A stretch of 64,000 nt of DNA from Streptococcus mitis (GCA_001560895.1 CP014326.1:2103923-2167922); one strand, 5' to 3'; positions 9,251 through 16,218 are shown, counted from the stretch's first letter. Translations and numbers: made by a program. Notes: generated by a model not told the origin, from the sequence alone.

Positions 9251-9296
9251 CTTGACTATCTTTGACTATACTATCATTTAACACTCTATAAGTCAA
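9251..9296 (-). promoter_or_regulatory. ctsR promoter and CtsR operator
   Basis: Minus strand: TTGACT (9291-9296), a 17-nt spacer and TAGTAT (9268-9273). The tandem heptad AGTCAAA-GAT-AGTCAAG (9251-9267) follows immediately. It matches the CtsR box (RGTCAAA-NAN-RGTCAAA) and covers the transcription start. Confidence 0.85.
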
Positions 9297-9373
9297 ATTT
9301 TTAGAGCTCAGCCCTTGAAAATACTGACTTTCTTTAAAATCATTTAGGCATTAAATAGCCTTAGTTTTTCTTG

Positions 9374-9398
9374 AAAGTTCCTAAAAAAGTCCACAAAA
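9374..9398. repeat. Left attachment-site repeat of satellite
   Basis: AAAGTTC-C-TAAAAAAGTCCACAAAA. The right copy at 21600-21624 differs only in the eighth base (T). Which end counts as attL or attR depends on convention. Confidence 0.85.
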
Positions 9399-9415
9399 AA
9401 GAGCCCTAAAAGGGC
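9395..9415 (-). terminator. Outward terminator at left end of satellite
   Basis: Minus strand GCCCT-TTT-AGGGC (9403-9415) followed by TCTTTTTTG. It would stop leftward satellite transcripts before they reach the ctsR promoter. Confidence 0.65.
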
Positions 9416-9447
9416 GTAATATTGACGAGTTCAGCAGGCAAGAAACT

Positions 9448-9470
9448 AGCACGGTCAAACGTGCTTTTTT
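9448..9470 (+). terminator. Plus-strand terminator-like hairpin inside left end
   Basis: AGCACG (9448-9453), loop GTCAAA, CGTGCT (9460-9465), then T5. It points into the element from the left edge, yet no rightward gene precedes it. It may block transcription entering from the chromosome or end an unrecognised short RNA. The following stretch 9471-9680 is AT-rich and I see no convincing gene in it. Confidence 0.6.
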
Positions 9471-9685
9471 AATACCTAGTAATATTATAGCATATCTTCC
9501 ACAGCATTTCCATTTCGTACATTTGTACCAAATTAGACACTAATTCGAGGGTGTAATTTTTTTAATATTGACAACTTCTACTTAGTATTCAAAGTCTAGT
9601 TTAGTTTCTTCAATGCTTGTAAGTTCAATATTTAAAATGTTTATTTTTTCTTCCTTCTTAAATATGCGTAAAGAAAAGGAAAAAC

Positions 9686-9706
9686 CTCAGAATTATCTGA
9701 GATTTT
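9686..9706. terminator. Bidirectional terminator after small membrane ORF
   Basis: CTCAGA (9686-9691), loop ATTA, TCTGAG (9696-9701). T-runs follow on both strands (ATTTTT on plus, GTTTTT on minus). Confidence 0.7.
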
Positions 9707-9728
9707 TCAACTATATAATGTTTGTCTT

Positions 9729-9905
9729 TCATTTTTTCTTCAATTGTTTCAATGCATCAATCTTAAGATAAATTGTAATTACAATCAAAGTGAACTGAAT
9801 TAAGAATAAGCAGATTTTAACAAGATTAATTGGAACTCCAAGGAGCACTAAGATAATTCCTACAATAAATCCAAAAACAATAATTTTTTCAATGTTATAA
9901 ATCAT
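9729..9905 (-). CDS. 58-residue hydrophobic membrane protein of the satellite
   Basis: A short frame on the minus strand from ATG 9903-9905 to TGA 9729-9731. The protein begins MIYNIEKIIVFGFIVGIIL and continues with a second hydrophobic stretch (VKICLFLIQFTLIVITIYL), ending in the basic tail ALKQLKKK, so two membrane helices are predicted. AAGGA lies about 10 nt before the ATG and a terminator follows the stop, which supports a real gene. Function unknown. Small membrane proteins at a satellite edge could act in lysis timing, exclusion or toxicity, but nothing in the sequence decides this. Confidence 0.55.
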   Translation of the reverse strand: MIYNIEKIIVFGFIVGIILVLLGVPINLVKICLFLIQFTLIVITIYLKIDALKQLKKK

Positions 9906-10140
9906 CTACAAATCATCCTTTCTTAAATTATAGAGATACTACTATAAAATAATTTAAAAACTCAATTGTTTTTATCTAAGTACAGAATAGATAATTAAAT
10001 GAAAAAAGTCAAATTTTGAACTATAATTTTACTCTCTTCTACCTGCCATTTTTTCTTCGCTCTTAAAAAGAGTAATCTATTATTCTGAACATAGCCTATT
10101 TTTTAAAAATTGAGTCAATCTTTCTGAATCACTCAGTTTT

Positions 10141-10233
10141 TACCCCCTTTTTGTCTGGAGGTCTCCGACTTGGAAAAAGTTCCCTTCACCGGTACCCTAC
10201 TGGCCAGAAAGATTTTTTAAAAGGTGGGGGGAG
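10141..10233. other. GC-rich non-coding block after the RinA/ArpU-like gene, candidate packaging site
   Basis: This roughly 90-bp block is far richer in G+C than its surroundings. It is bracketed by C5 (10142-10146) and G6 (about 10225-10230) and contains CTGGAGGTCTCC, GGTACC and TGGCCAG. In siphophages the RinA/ArpU-type regulator is usually followed by HNH, cos site and terminase genes. Here the same position holds only this block, so it could be the cos or pac mimic used to steal helper packaging. This is inference from position and composition; no terminase gene is present. Confidence 0.35.
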
Positions 10234-10644
10234 TCAATATCCTTTCAACTCAACAAATCTTTTAGCGATTACCTTTCTACGGCTATTTATATAACGAGTA
10301 GTTTTATTTAGTTTCTCTGCCACGTCTTCCCAAGTCGCACCAGCTTCTAAATATCTCATTTTAAAAATGACTAGATCACTTTCAATTAAGTTTTCCATCA
10401 AGGTATCTACAACTAGTTTAAAGCCTTCTAAATATCTTAGCGTTTGGTCTTCTTCAATTCTAATGATGGTTGCTTCAGTAGGACTATATACTGTCTTGCC
10501 TTTCCCACCAGTACAATCTTCAGCGCTATGTTTCTTATTATGTATTAGTTCCTGTCTTCTCAAATAAATTTTATTAGCAAGCGTTCTATATCGTCCTAAC
10601 TCAATATCTATCCCGTCCAGGTCTCTATTACTCAACTCGTACAT
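10234..10644 (-). CDS. RinA/ArpU-like phage transcriptional regulator
   Basis: A 136-residue helical protein. I start at ATG 10642-10644 (MYELSNRDLDGIDIE) because GGAGGT lies 8 nt upstream; the longer TTG frame to 10689 has no ribosome site. The C-terminal part (MRYLEAGATWEDVAEKLNKTTRYINSRRK) is a sigma-region-4-like helix-turn-helix typical of the RinA/ArpU group, which activates late phage genes. It is the last gene on the leftward arm, upstream of a candidate packaging block. In a satellite it may control late genes or tune helper late expression. Family call is by pattern, not search. Confidence 0.7.
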   Translation of the reverse strand: MYELSNRDLDGIDIELGRYRTLANKIYLRRQELIHNKKHSAEDCTGGKGKTVYSPTEATIIRIEEDQTLRYLEGFKLVVDTLMENLIESDLVIFKMRYLEAGATWEDVAEKLNKTTRYINSRRKVIAKRFVELKGY

Positions 10645-10689
10645 AGGCAAGTACCTCCACTTAAATTTAAAAATTTTTTTATCTTGCAA

Positions 10690-10798
10690 TTTGTCAAATT
10701 GTAAATTCTGTCAAACTGACAAAAAGCGCTAAAAGCCTTCCAACACTCCACTTACCAGGTATCATTGTTTTAAGTTTGACAACTCTTCAGTATGACAA
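10690..10798. promoter_or_regulatory. Cluster of TTTGACA/TGTCAAA motifs upstream of RinA-like gene
   Basis: Repeats at 10690-10698 (TTTGTCAAA), 10709-10721 (TGTCAAACTGACA, near-palindromic), 10775-10781 (TTTGACA) and 10792-10798 (ATGACAA). No clear -35/-10 pair accompanies them, suggesting an activator-dependent promoter. The gap to the next gene (10799-11021) holds two hairpins and otherwise nothing I can name. Confidence 0.4.
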
Positions 10799-10961
10799 GT
10801 TCAAGGGAAATTTCTTTAATTTATCCCCTCAGTTTCTCATATCTTACATTCTGTGAAACTCACTCCATTCTGTAAACCCCTGATATACCTTGCTTTCAAG
10901 CTATTACATCTTTTCAGTTTATGCTTACTTTGTTATGTGAAACTTAGTAAAGCATAAAAGT

Positions 10962-11006
10962 AGGACTAGCGATATTTCTTTTGTTTCAGCCATATATCAC
11001 TAGCCT
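10962..11006 (-). terminator. Hairpin downstream of coiled-coil gene
   Basis: AGG(A)CTAG-C-GATAT (10962-10975) pairs imperfectly with ATATC-A-CTAGCCT (10994-11006). On the minus strand it is followed by a short CTTTTA tract. A second hairpin (TTATGCTTACT with AGTAAAGCATAA) spans 10919-10957. Probable weak terminator. Confidence 0.4.
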
Positions 11007-11021
11007 TACTTAATTTGTTCC

Positions 11022-11570
11022 CTATTTTTCTAAATACACTTTGATATCCCGATATTCCTTAGAAAAATTCATCCATCCGCTAGAATCAGGGGTTAAGAAT
11101 GGTAGGACAGTAAGCGGACTTACTTCTGTTCGATACGGCGATAGAGAATGTCTCTGACCTATTTCTCTGACTACACCTGTATGGATTTCTTCTACATCCT
11201 TCTTCAGTTCTTGAATTTCATCATATGCGTCCAGAATTAGTCTAAGTTTCTTTCGGTATTGTTTATAGATCTTCTTAGTTTCCATCCGTTGCTTAGTTTC
11301 TTTAAAAATGTATTCAAAGATGACTGCATTAGCTTCTGAAAAATCACTATCAAATTTTTCCTGAAGGCCATTAATAGCTTTTTCCATCTTTTCCAGCTGC
11401 TCTAAAGATTCTAAGTTATTTGACAAAAAAGAATCTATGTTCTCAAATGAAACTGCTTGATTGCCTAACAGGCTTTTCCTTTTTTCGCTTAACTGTTCTC
11501 GTGCTGAATTAATCTTACTTTTTTTATTATCTAAATCATCCAGTGTATCAAATACTTGATTAATATCCAT
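11022..11570 (-). CDS. Coiled-coil satellite protein, unknown
   Basis: A 182-residue protein dominated by heptad-like charged helices (about 10-130, with runs such as EQLEKMEKAINGLQEKF and KKIYKQYRKKLRLI), followed by a less helical C-terminus with prolines. I do not recognise the family. It follows the capsid-like gene by 9 nt, so it is probably in the same leftward transcription unit. A long coiled coil beside a capsid protein could be an internal scaffold or size-determining factor, which would fit satellite biology, but this is positional inference only. Confidence 0.7.
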   Translation of the reverse strand: MDINQVFDTLDDLDNKKSKINSAREQLSEKRKSLLGNQAVSFENIDSFLSNNLESLEQLEKMEKAINGLQEKFDSDFSEANAVIFEYIFKETKQRMETKKIYKQYRKKLRLILDAYDEIQELKKDVEEIHTGVVREIGQRHSLSPYRTEVSPLTVLPFLTPDSSGWMNFSKEYRDIKVYLEK

Positions 11571-11579
11571 TTCTTCCTC

Positions 11580-12440
11580 CTAGTTCCATTGAATAAAGTA
11601 ACCACAATCTTCTTCAACTTTTTTTACATCAAATCGGGTATGTAAAATCAACCGTTTTCCAAAATAGTCATTCGCATTCACCCAACTAAGTGTATCTTTC
11701 TTGCGATCAAACAAAGTAACAAAGTTTTCTAAATCTCCGATAAAGCCTTTTTTGTCACCTTTATTCCCTAATGTTGTATCATCTACAATTAAAAAGTTAT
11801 CTACAAAGAATGTTTCACTTGTCCCTGTCTCTTTATCAACTTTAAGAAGATAATTTCCTGAAGTGTCTTTCATTTTTTCTAAGACACTAAATAGTGATTG
11901 ACTAACAACCATAGATACATTGCGCTCTGGATTGATTAAAGAAACAATAGATTTCAAGTCGTCTATACTTGTAGCAGTCTGCACTTTCGCAGTTTGGAGA
12001 ATTTTCCCAATCTCTCTATTTCGTGTTCTACGTTTTAATTTAATAATCTTCTTACCAAGAAAATCCGTTAAATTATATTGGCCATCATCTAATTGTTCCT
12101 GTGAAAAATCAAGTTTTCCACTGAATAATTTAACTAAGTAATCAACGCTGATAGTTTTCTTTTTATCTGCTTCTGTTCTCTCAGCCGAATTTTCGCTAAC
12201 TTCTTGTAATGAATCAGATTCAAAGTCAGTTACTTCATACTTCCCACCACGGGTACGAGTCTCAATAACATTTACTAGATCAACCAGCTCTTTACGTTGA
12301 TGTTCATCTTCATAACTATCAAGGATTGGTTTTTCAATGAGTACATGATTATTTTCTACGTTCATCCCTCTAGTGTTATAACCTGTACTTCGGATATAAG
12401 CTTCTAAATTTTCTTTTTGTTTAACTAAGTTAGTTGTCAT
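11580..12440 (-). CDS. HK97-fold major-capsid-like protein encoded by satellite
   Basis: A 286-residue protein (start ATG 12438-12440, AAGGAG 7 nt upstream; the frame could extend 5 codons but without a ribosome site). The C-terminal two thirds reads like an HK97-type capsid: a segment on residue selection (TSIDDLKSIVSLINPERN), VVSQSLFSVLEKMKDTSGNYLL, a loop FFVDNFLIVDDTTLG, then KKGFIGDLENFVTLFDRK and the terminal strand ILHTRFDVKKVEEDCGYFIQWN. The N-terminal delta domain is short and no portal, protease or terminase accompanies it. It may form or modify capsids with helper parts. Assignment is by motif resemblance. Confidence 0.72.
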   Translation of the reverse strand: MTTNLVKQKENLEAYIRSTGYNTRGMNVENNHVLIEKPILDSYEDEHQRKELVDLVNVIETRTRGGKYEVTDFESDSLQEVSENSAERTEADKKKTISVDYLVKLFSGKLDFSQEQLDDGQYNLTDFLGKKIIKLKRRTRNREIGKILQTAKVQTATSIDDLKSIVSLINPERNVSMVVSQSLFSVLEKMKDTSGNYLLKVDKETGTSETFFVDNFLIVDDTTLGNKGDKKGFIGDLENFVTLFDRKKDTLSWVNANDYFGKRLILHTRFDVKKVEEDCGYFIQWN

Positions 12441-12488
12441 TTTTTTCTCCTTCATCTTTTAATATCTGATTTTTGTTTATAATTTTTT

Positions 12489-12719
12489 CTAAAATTCTTT
12501 GCTCTTAGTTTTTCTTTTATGACTCTCCGAGCCTTTAGAATCATTTTTTCTAGATTTTGATTTGTCTTGTTTGTTAGCATATTTTTCTAGTATTTCTTGT
12601 TTCCGTTGTTCTAAGCTATCATCTTCTTTTTTACACTGAGAAAAGATTTTCTGTCTTTTATCTGGATCCATAGAAAACTTATTGGCTACTACATACCCTA
12701 AAGAAGTATCTCCTGACAT
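12489..12719 (-). CDS. Small basic hydrophilic satellite protein
   Basis: A 76-residue protein starting at ATG 12717-12719 (MSGDTSLGYVVANKFSMD), 8 nt after a GGGGG ribosome site; an 8-codon upstream extension is less likely. The second half is a highly charged Lys/Ser/Arg tail. No family recognised. It is the first gene of the capsid-like/coiled-coil unit and lies directly behind a strong palindrome (12751-12789). The basic disordered tail suggests nucleic-acid or capsid-interior binding, which is a guess. Confidence 0.65.
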   Translation of the reverse strand: MSGDTSLGYVVANKFSMDPDKRQKIFSQCKKEDDSLEQRKQEILEKYANKQDKSKSRKNDSKGSESHKRKTKSKEF

Positions 12720-12750
12720 CTCCCTCACCCCCTTTCTATGCAAACAAAAA

Positions 12751-12789
12751 GGGACATACCACTAGCATTATATGCTTACGGTATGTCCC
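12751..12789 (-). terminator. Long palindrome: terminator with TATAAT in its loop
   Basis: GGGACATACC (12751-12760) pairs perfectly with GGTATGTCCC (12780-12789), and inner AGCAT/ATGCT extends the stem. On the minus strand T5 follows, making an intrinsic terminator after the replication genes. The loop carries TATAAT on the minus strand. The next gene starts only about 30 nt beyond, leaving no other room for a promoter. Confidence 0.75.
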
Positions 12790-12808
12790 TGAGTTGTTCT
12801 CAATAGAC

Positions 12809-12970
12809 TTATTTTTTAGTTTCTTTTTTGACTAGATGGGTAAATTTTCCATCTGAGTAGAATAAAGTTATCTCTCCAAACCTTGGAACTTTTTCTATCT
12901 CTATTATACCACATTTTTCGTAGACAACAAAGCCTTTTTCTGTTGAAAATCGCATTTTATCATCATTCAT
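12809..12970 (-). CDS. 53-residue satellite protein coupled to the DnaC-like gene
   Basis: Minus-strand frame from ATG 12968-12970 to TAA 12809-12811. The protein begins MNDDKMRFSTEKGFVVYEKC and ends in a Lys-rich tail, with a predicted beta-rich middle (GEITLFYSDGKFTHLV). Its ATG overlaps the stop of the upstream ATPase gene as ATGA, and GGGGAG lies 7 nt before it: a classic translational-coupling arrangement that strongly supports expression. No family recognised. Confidence 0.7.
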   Translation of the reverse strand: MNDDKMRFSTEKGFVVYEKCGIIEIEKVPRFGEITLFYSDGKFTHLVKKETKK

Positions 12971-13812
12971 TGATATTCTCCCCTCACTGTGTTTATAGTG
13001 TATCTCTTATCTTTGATTGTAAAAGCCTTGAAAGTGTTCCCTTCTAAACCTTTCAAAATTCTACTTGAATTTCTAGCATTGTATACCGTCCGCAGTTCAC
13101 TACTATCTAGGTTCGTGTTGAAAATCGTAGTTTCTCGATTATTGATAATATCAAACAAGAAATCCTGTTCCCAATCGCTCTTAGGGGTTACCGTCCCATT
13201 TTTTGCCCCCAGGTCATCAATGATTAGAAAATCAACATCAACAAGCTTTTTAACCGCCTCATACTCTGTTAAGTTTGCATTTCTTCCATAAGCCCAGCCT
13301 TCTTTTATCTGCTTTATAATCTCGGTTAAGCTGACAAATAAGACACTCTTAGGCTCGTTCTTCTCTCTGAAGCTCTCATTGATTTCTTTGGCCAGGGCAA
13401 GCAATAAATGACTTTTTCCTATTCCTGTGCTACCACTGATTAAAGTATTTCCCATCATACCTGCAAGGTACTTCTGGGCTTGACCTTTTACAAACTCTAA
13501 CATCTGACGCTCCTCTGTCGTCTTAACAAAGAAATTATCAAATGTTGCCCCCTTCAACTCGTTAGGAATCGTACTATCACGCATTAAGACATCATAAGTT
13601 TTAAAGTAAGCCTGTCTGTCCTCAAACTGCTGTAACAAGTCTTGCTCTTTTTGTTTAATCTCTCCCTTCACACACTCTGGGCAAAAAGCTTGTACTTTTC
13701 TTTCTGAACTCCCTAACACTGGTACAGAAATTTCCCAATAATTTACCTGGTGAATATCGCAAACCGTATCCAATATTTTTCTGTTATTAAATTCTTTAAA
13801 TTGTTCCTTCAT
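12967..13812 (-). CDS. DnaC/IstB-type replicative helicase loader ATPase
   Basis: A 281-residue AAA+ protein. Walker A GSTGIGKS is at about 127-134 and Walker B LIIDDLG at about 196-202; downstream residues include the DFLFDIINNRETTIFNTNLDS sensor region. Upstream, Cys18, His21, Cys44 and Cys47 (CPEC) could bind zinc, as in other phage DnaC-like loaders. It loads the host DnaB/DnaC helicase onto the satellite replication origin together with the preceding replisome organiser. It follows that gene by 11 nt and its stop overlaps the next small ORF. Confidence 0.88.
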   Translation of the reverse strand: MKEQFKEFNNRKILDTVCDIHQVNYWEISVPVLGSSERKVQAFCPECVKGEIKQKEQDLLQQFEDRQAYFKTYDVLMRDSTIPNELKGATFDNFFVKTTEERQMLEFVKGQAQKYLAGMMGNTLISGSTGIGKSHLLLALAKEINESFREKNEPKSVLFVSLTEIIKQIKEGWAYGRNANLTEYEAVKKLVDVDFLIIDDLGAKNGTVTPKSDWEQDFLFDIINNRETTIFNTNLDSSELRTVYNARNSSRILKGLEGNTFKAFTIKDKRYTINTVRGEYQ

Positions 13813-13823
13813 CTTTGCAACTC

Positions 13824-14684
13824 CTAAAATGGTAGATCTGGAAAGTTGTCTTCAGACTTCCCTTTTATGGTTTTAGGCTTTTGATTCAAATAACCATCAA
13901 ACTTAGATCCGAAAAGTGTTTCTGGTCTCAGATATTTAGAAAATTCAGGACTATCCTTCCATTCTGCCGTTTTTATATCTATCACCTGTTTAAAATCTTC
14001 AAGTGTATAGCCTTCTTTGAATCGTGCTAGTAAAAGCCTTTTTGTCTTATCAACAAACTTATACCTCTTATTAGCTACTTGATTCAGATAAACAATAGGA
14101 ATCCAAAGTTCTTTATATTTTGTTTTCTCTAAATCTTTTATAGCTGTTTCTTCAAGCCAAGTAGGAAAATTGTAGTCGGGATTTCCCGACAATATATTAT
14201 CTAAATATAAATTATTACTCTTACTACTAACTCTATTCTCTTTCTCTATCTCTGTTGGACATGAGTTGGAAATAGTCTTTTTATTTTGGACATTCTCCAA
14301 TTTTGGTATATCTTGACTATTTTTTCTTTGGTCTCGCTTGTATTTTGCCCAGTTTGTTTCACTCTCAACCATGGCTTTTGCTTGTGATAATGTAGCATGG
14401 CCATCATCATCGATCTGAATTAGTCCGCATTTTGTAAAATATGCAAGCGTCATATTTATATCATCTTCAGAGACATCCAGTTTTAAAGCTAATTCCTGTA
14501 CCAAACTATCAAAATATCCTTCATAGTACAAAATACAATCATCTTCTAAACTTTCCAACATAAGACGGATATAAATCACTGTCATAGTGTAGCCACCAGG
14601 CATATTTTTAAGTCGCTTAATAAAAAGATTATCAAAAAACTTCTTATCAACTTTTAACCAAAAATATATTTTAGTCTTTGCCAT
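13824..14684 (-). CDS. Phage replisome organiser (DnaD-like N-terminus, phage C-terminal domain)
   Basis: A 286-residue replication initiator (ATG 14682-14684 preferred, 6 nt after GGGGG; the preceding ATG adds one Met). The N-terminal winged-helix segment (KTKIYFWLKVDKKFFDN onward to about 120) is the phage replisome organiser domain. A Lys/Asn/Ser linker follows. A C-terminal module (about 200-275, with FKEGYTLEDFKQVIDIKTAEW and LRPETLFGSKFDGYLNQ) is the conserved phage C-terminal domain. It presumably binds an origin, possibly within its own gene, and recruits the DnaC-like loader next door. Confidence 0.88.
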   Translation of the reverse strand: MAKTKIYFWLKVDKKFFDNLFIKRLKNMPGGYTMTVIYIRLMLESLEDDCILYYEGYFDSLVQELALKLDVSEDDINMTLAYFTKCGLIQIDDDGHATLSQAKAMVESETNWAKYKRDQRKNSQDIPKLENVQNKKTISNSCPTEIEKENRVSSKSNNLYLDNILSGNPDYNFPTWLEETAIKDLEKTKYKELWIPIVYLNQVANKRYKFVDKTKRLLLARFKEGYTLEDFKQVIDIKTAEWKDSPEFSKYLRPETLFGSKFDGYLNQKPKTIKGKSEDNFPDLPF

Positions 14685-14943
14685 CATCTACCCCCAGGAA
14701 CTTCAAAATGTCCGTAACTTTGTAATAGACTTTTCTAGTATCTTCAATAGGCGGTATATACTGCGGTAGTCCTGCACCTTCCCATTTTGTCAAGGTTTTA
14801 TCTCCTATACCCAGTTCTTCCTTTAGTTCCACCTTGCTAATCAAATCTAATCTTTTTTGTGGCACTTTCTCATGGCTTTTTAAATACCGTTCCACTGCTT
14901 CCAAAATCTTAGACTTTAAATCTTCAATCATTTTTTCAAACAT
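14671..14943 (-). CDS. Small helix-turn-helix protein, MerR/Xis-like
   Basis: A 90-residue protein starting at ATG 14941-14943 (MFEKMIEDLKSK), 7 nt after GGGGG; longer frames lack a ribosome site. The C-terminal half, ISKVELKEELGIGDKTLTKW followed by an AGLPQY wing and a terminal KVTDILKFLG helix, reads as a winged helix-turn-helix of the excisionase/MerR type. It could be the satellite excisionase or a replication accessory regulator. Its end overlaps the replisome organiser start by about 14 nt, so translation is probably coupled. Confidence 0.7.
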   Translation of the reverse strand: MFEKMIEDLKSKILEAVERYLKSHEKVPQKRLDLISKVELKEELGIGDKTLTKWEGAGLPQYIPPIEDTRKVYYKVTDILKFLGVDDGKD

Positions 14944-14974
14944 CTTAGTACCCCCATGGCTTAACACCTGCAAG

Positions 14975-15154
14975 CTAAATATATCGCCCATAATCAGGGT
15001 TTAATTCCTCGCTAGTCGTTTCTATCGTCTGTGTACTCTCTCGCTCGATTTGAGCGCTTTTTTTGCGGTCTCGACGGTTTAGATAAAGTAGTAGGCAAAG
15101 CAGTAGCAAAGTAAAGACAATAGACTGCGTATTGCTTAATTCTAGTTCATTCAT
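14975..15154 (-). CDS. 59-residue single-pass membrane protein
   Basis: Start ATG 15152-15154 (MNELELSNTQSIV), with GAGGG 6 nt upstream; the longer frame to 15295 is a shadow of the next gene. One hydrophobic segment (SIVFTLLLLCLLLYL) is followed by a basic stop-transfer NRRDRKK and an acidic Thr/Glu tail, so a bitopic membrane protein with the C-terminus probably inside. Function unknown. Confidence 0.6.
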   Translation of the reverse strand: MNELELSNTQSIVFTLLLLCLLLYLNRRDRKKSAQIERESTQTIETTSEELNPDYGRYI

Positions 15155-15155
15155 G

Positions 15156-15359
15156 CTATGCCCTCGCTTGGTAATTCTTGATATATAAATGTTGGGCTTG
15201 ATGTCCCATATTTTGGAAAGCTTCAACTTCCTTGATAGATACTTTTTTATTGATAAAATCAACGATAAACTGGAATAGGTTTGGTTCATTTTCATTTAAA
15301 TCAACCATAAAGTTATCAAATTCTGTTTGTGTCATTTTTCTTATGTCTGGTGTTATCAT
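15156..15359 (-). CDS. Small satellite protein, unknown
   Basis: A 67-residue protein if started at ATG 15357-15359 (MITPDIRKMTQTEF), 9 nt after GGGGT; a start 8 codons later is possible. It is acidic in the first half, with a Phe-rich helix (NLFQFIVDFINKK). It overlaps the end of the upstream small ORF by 44 nt in another frame. No family recognised. Confidence 0.55.
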   Translation of the reverse strand: MITPDIRKMTQTEFDNFMVDLNENEPNLFQFIVDFINKKVSIKEVEAFQNMGHQAQHLYIKNYQARA

Positions 15360-15621
15360 CTGACTTGTACCCCAATTCTTCAAAATTCTCACAATTAAGG
15401 AGATAAACTGCAATCCCGTCCAACTCTCTATAGAGTTGTTCCATCTGGTCACGAATAACGGCCAAACCCTCTTTCATCTGTCCAGATAAGATAGCAGTAT
15501 CTGCTCCGTTATTTTTCGCCATTATCAGCGAATTGCTCAACTGTCTAACTAATTCAATTCTGGGAAGCACATCTCCAAGTCTGCCCCCTTGCTCTTGAAT
15601 TTCCTTTATGTTTAATGTCAT
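15316..15621 (-). CDS. Small helical satellite protein, unknown
   Basis: A 101-residue protein starting at ATG 15619-15621 (MTLNIKEIQEQGGRLGD), with AGGA 7 nt upstream. It is mostly predicted helix (VRQLSNSLIMAKNNGADTA, MKEGLAVIRDQMEQLYREL) and ends in a charged tail. No family recognised. It belongs to the leftward operon between Rha and the replication genes. Confidence 0.6.
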   Translation of the reverse strand: MTLNIKEIQEQGGRLGDVLPRIELVRQLSNSLIMAKNNGADTAILSGQMKEGLAVIRDQMEQLYRELDGIAVYLLNCENFEELGYKSDDNTRHKKNDTNRI

Positions 15622-15668
15622 ATTGTTTTCCTGTGCCTTTTTCCTGCTTTTTCCTATATTGGATTGTT

Positions 15669-15926
15669 TCACCACCCCAAACGCTGGGCGATTGCCCCTA
15701 GTTGGCGGACGCATGTAGTGATGTTTCGTGGGTGATCCACCCACATTTTTGCTAAACAAGTGCTTAGAATCACCGTGTCAGCACTTGATTTCAAAACCTT
15801 TTCTAATTGCTTGCCTGCTCTTCGGTTTTTCTTTAGGTATTTGATAGAATAGATATTTTTTGCTATAATCAGAGCATAGAAAAAATTTCTATACCTTGAA
15901 TCTCGTCGCTTGCTCGCCTTGGCCAA
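15669..15926 (-). CDS. Doubtful 85-codon frame
   Basis: An open frame with a TTG start, no ribosome site and an unusual basic composition (YLKKNRRAGKQLEKVLKSS). It contains the 29-bp repeat 15791-15819. The interval 15622-15946 otherwise has small hairpins (for example GTGGGT...ACCCAC at about 15732-15748) and may be non-coding, possibly regulatory or origin DNA. Confidence 0.2.
   Translation of the reverse strand: MAKASKRRDSRYRNFFYALIIAKNIYSIKYLKKNRRAGKQLEKVLKSSADTVILSTCLAKMWVDHPRNITTCVRQLGAIAQRLGW
15791..15819 (+). repeat. 29-bp perfect direct repeat, copy 1
   Basis: Begins TCAAAACCTTTTCTAATTGC and ends TTGCCTGCT. It is identical, in the same orientation, to 20394-20422, which lies just upstream of the integrase start. 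The copies are 4.6 kb apart and bracket the whole regulatory and accessory module. Confidence 0.9.
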
Positions 15927-15946
15927 AATTTGAGCAAGTGATTTTT

Positions 15947-16207
15947 TTATTTTCTTTTTGCATGATTACTACCCGACTGTGGTTTATAAAGCAAGTCTTT
16001 ACTTTCGATAAGATCCAGAATCCAGCTGAATCCCTGCTCCACCATTTCAAGAAATGCGCCCAGGTCTTCACTCTCCAGGTTCTCGTAGTTCATACAAAGA
16101 TATTCGGCTAGTTGTCTGTCTTTCTCAACTAGCTTTTTAAAATCCTTGGGATACTTGGGAATTTCTAACCCCTTGGCATTTTTAACTGTCTTAAAATCAT
16201 TTTCCAT
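15947..16207 (-). CDS. Small acidic satellite protein, unknown
   Basis: An 86-residue protein with a good ribosome site (AGGAG, 8 nt from ATG 16205-16207). Composition is Glu/Lys/Leu-rich with a predicted helical middle (LAEYLCMNYENLESEDLG) and a basic C-terminus. It follows the Rha-like gene by 11 nt, so it is in the same leftward operon. No family recognised. Confidence 0.65.
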   Translation of the reverse strand: MENDFKTVKNAKGLEIPKYPKDFKKLVEKDRQLAEYLCMNYENLESEDLGAFLEMVEQGFSWILDLIESKDLLYKPQSGSNHAKRK

Positions 16208-16218
16208 TTTCTATACTC

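Noticed and set aside
9540..9660. Possible short minus-strand frame ending in ...TKLDFEY
   Set aside because: No ATG, GTG or TTG with a ribosome site; treated as non-coding or decayed.
14975..15295. 106-codon version of the small membrane protein and 98-codon version of its neighbour
   Set aside because: Upstream extensions run through other genes without a ribosome site; shorter starts with good sites were chosen.
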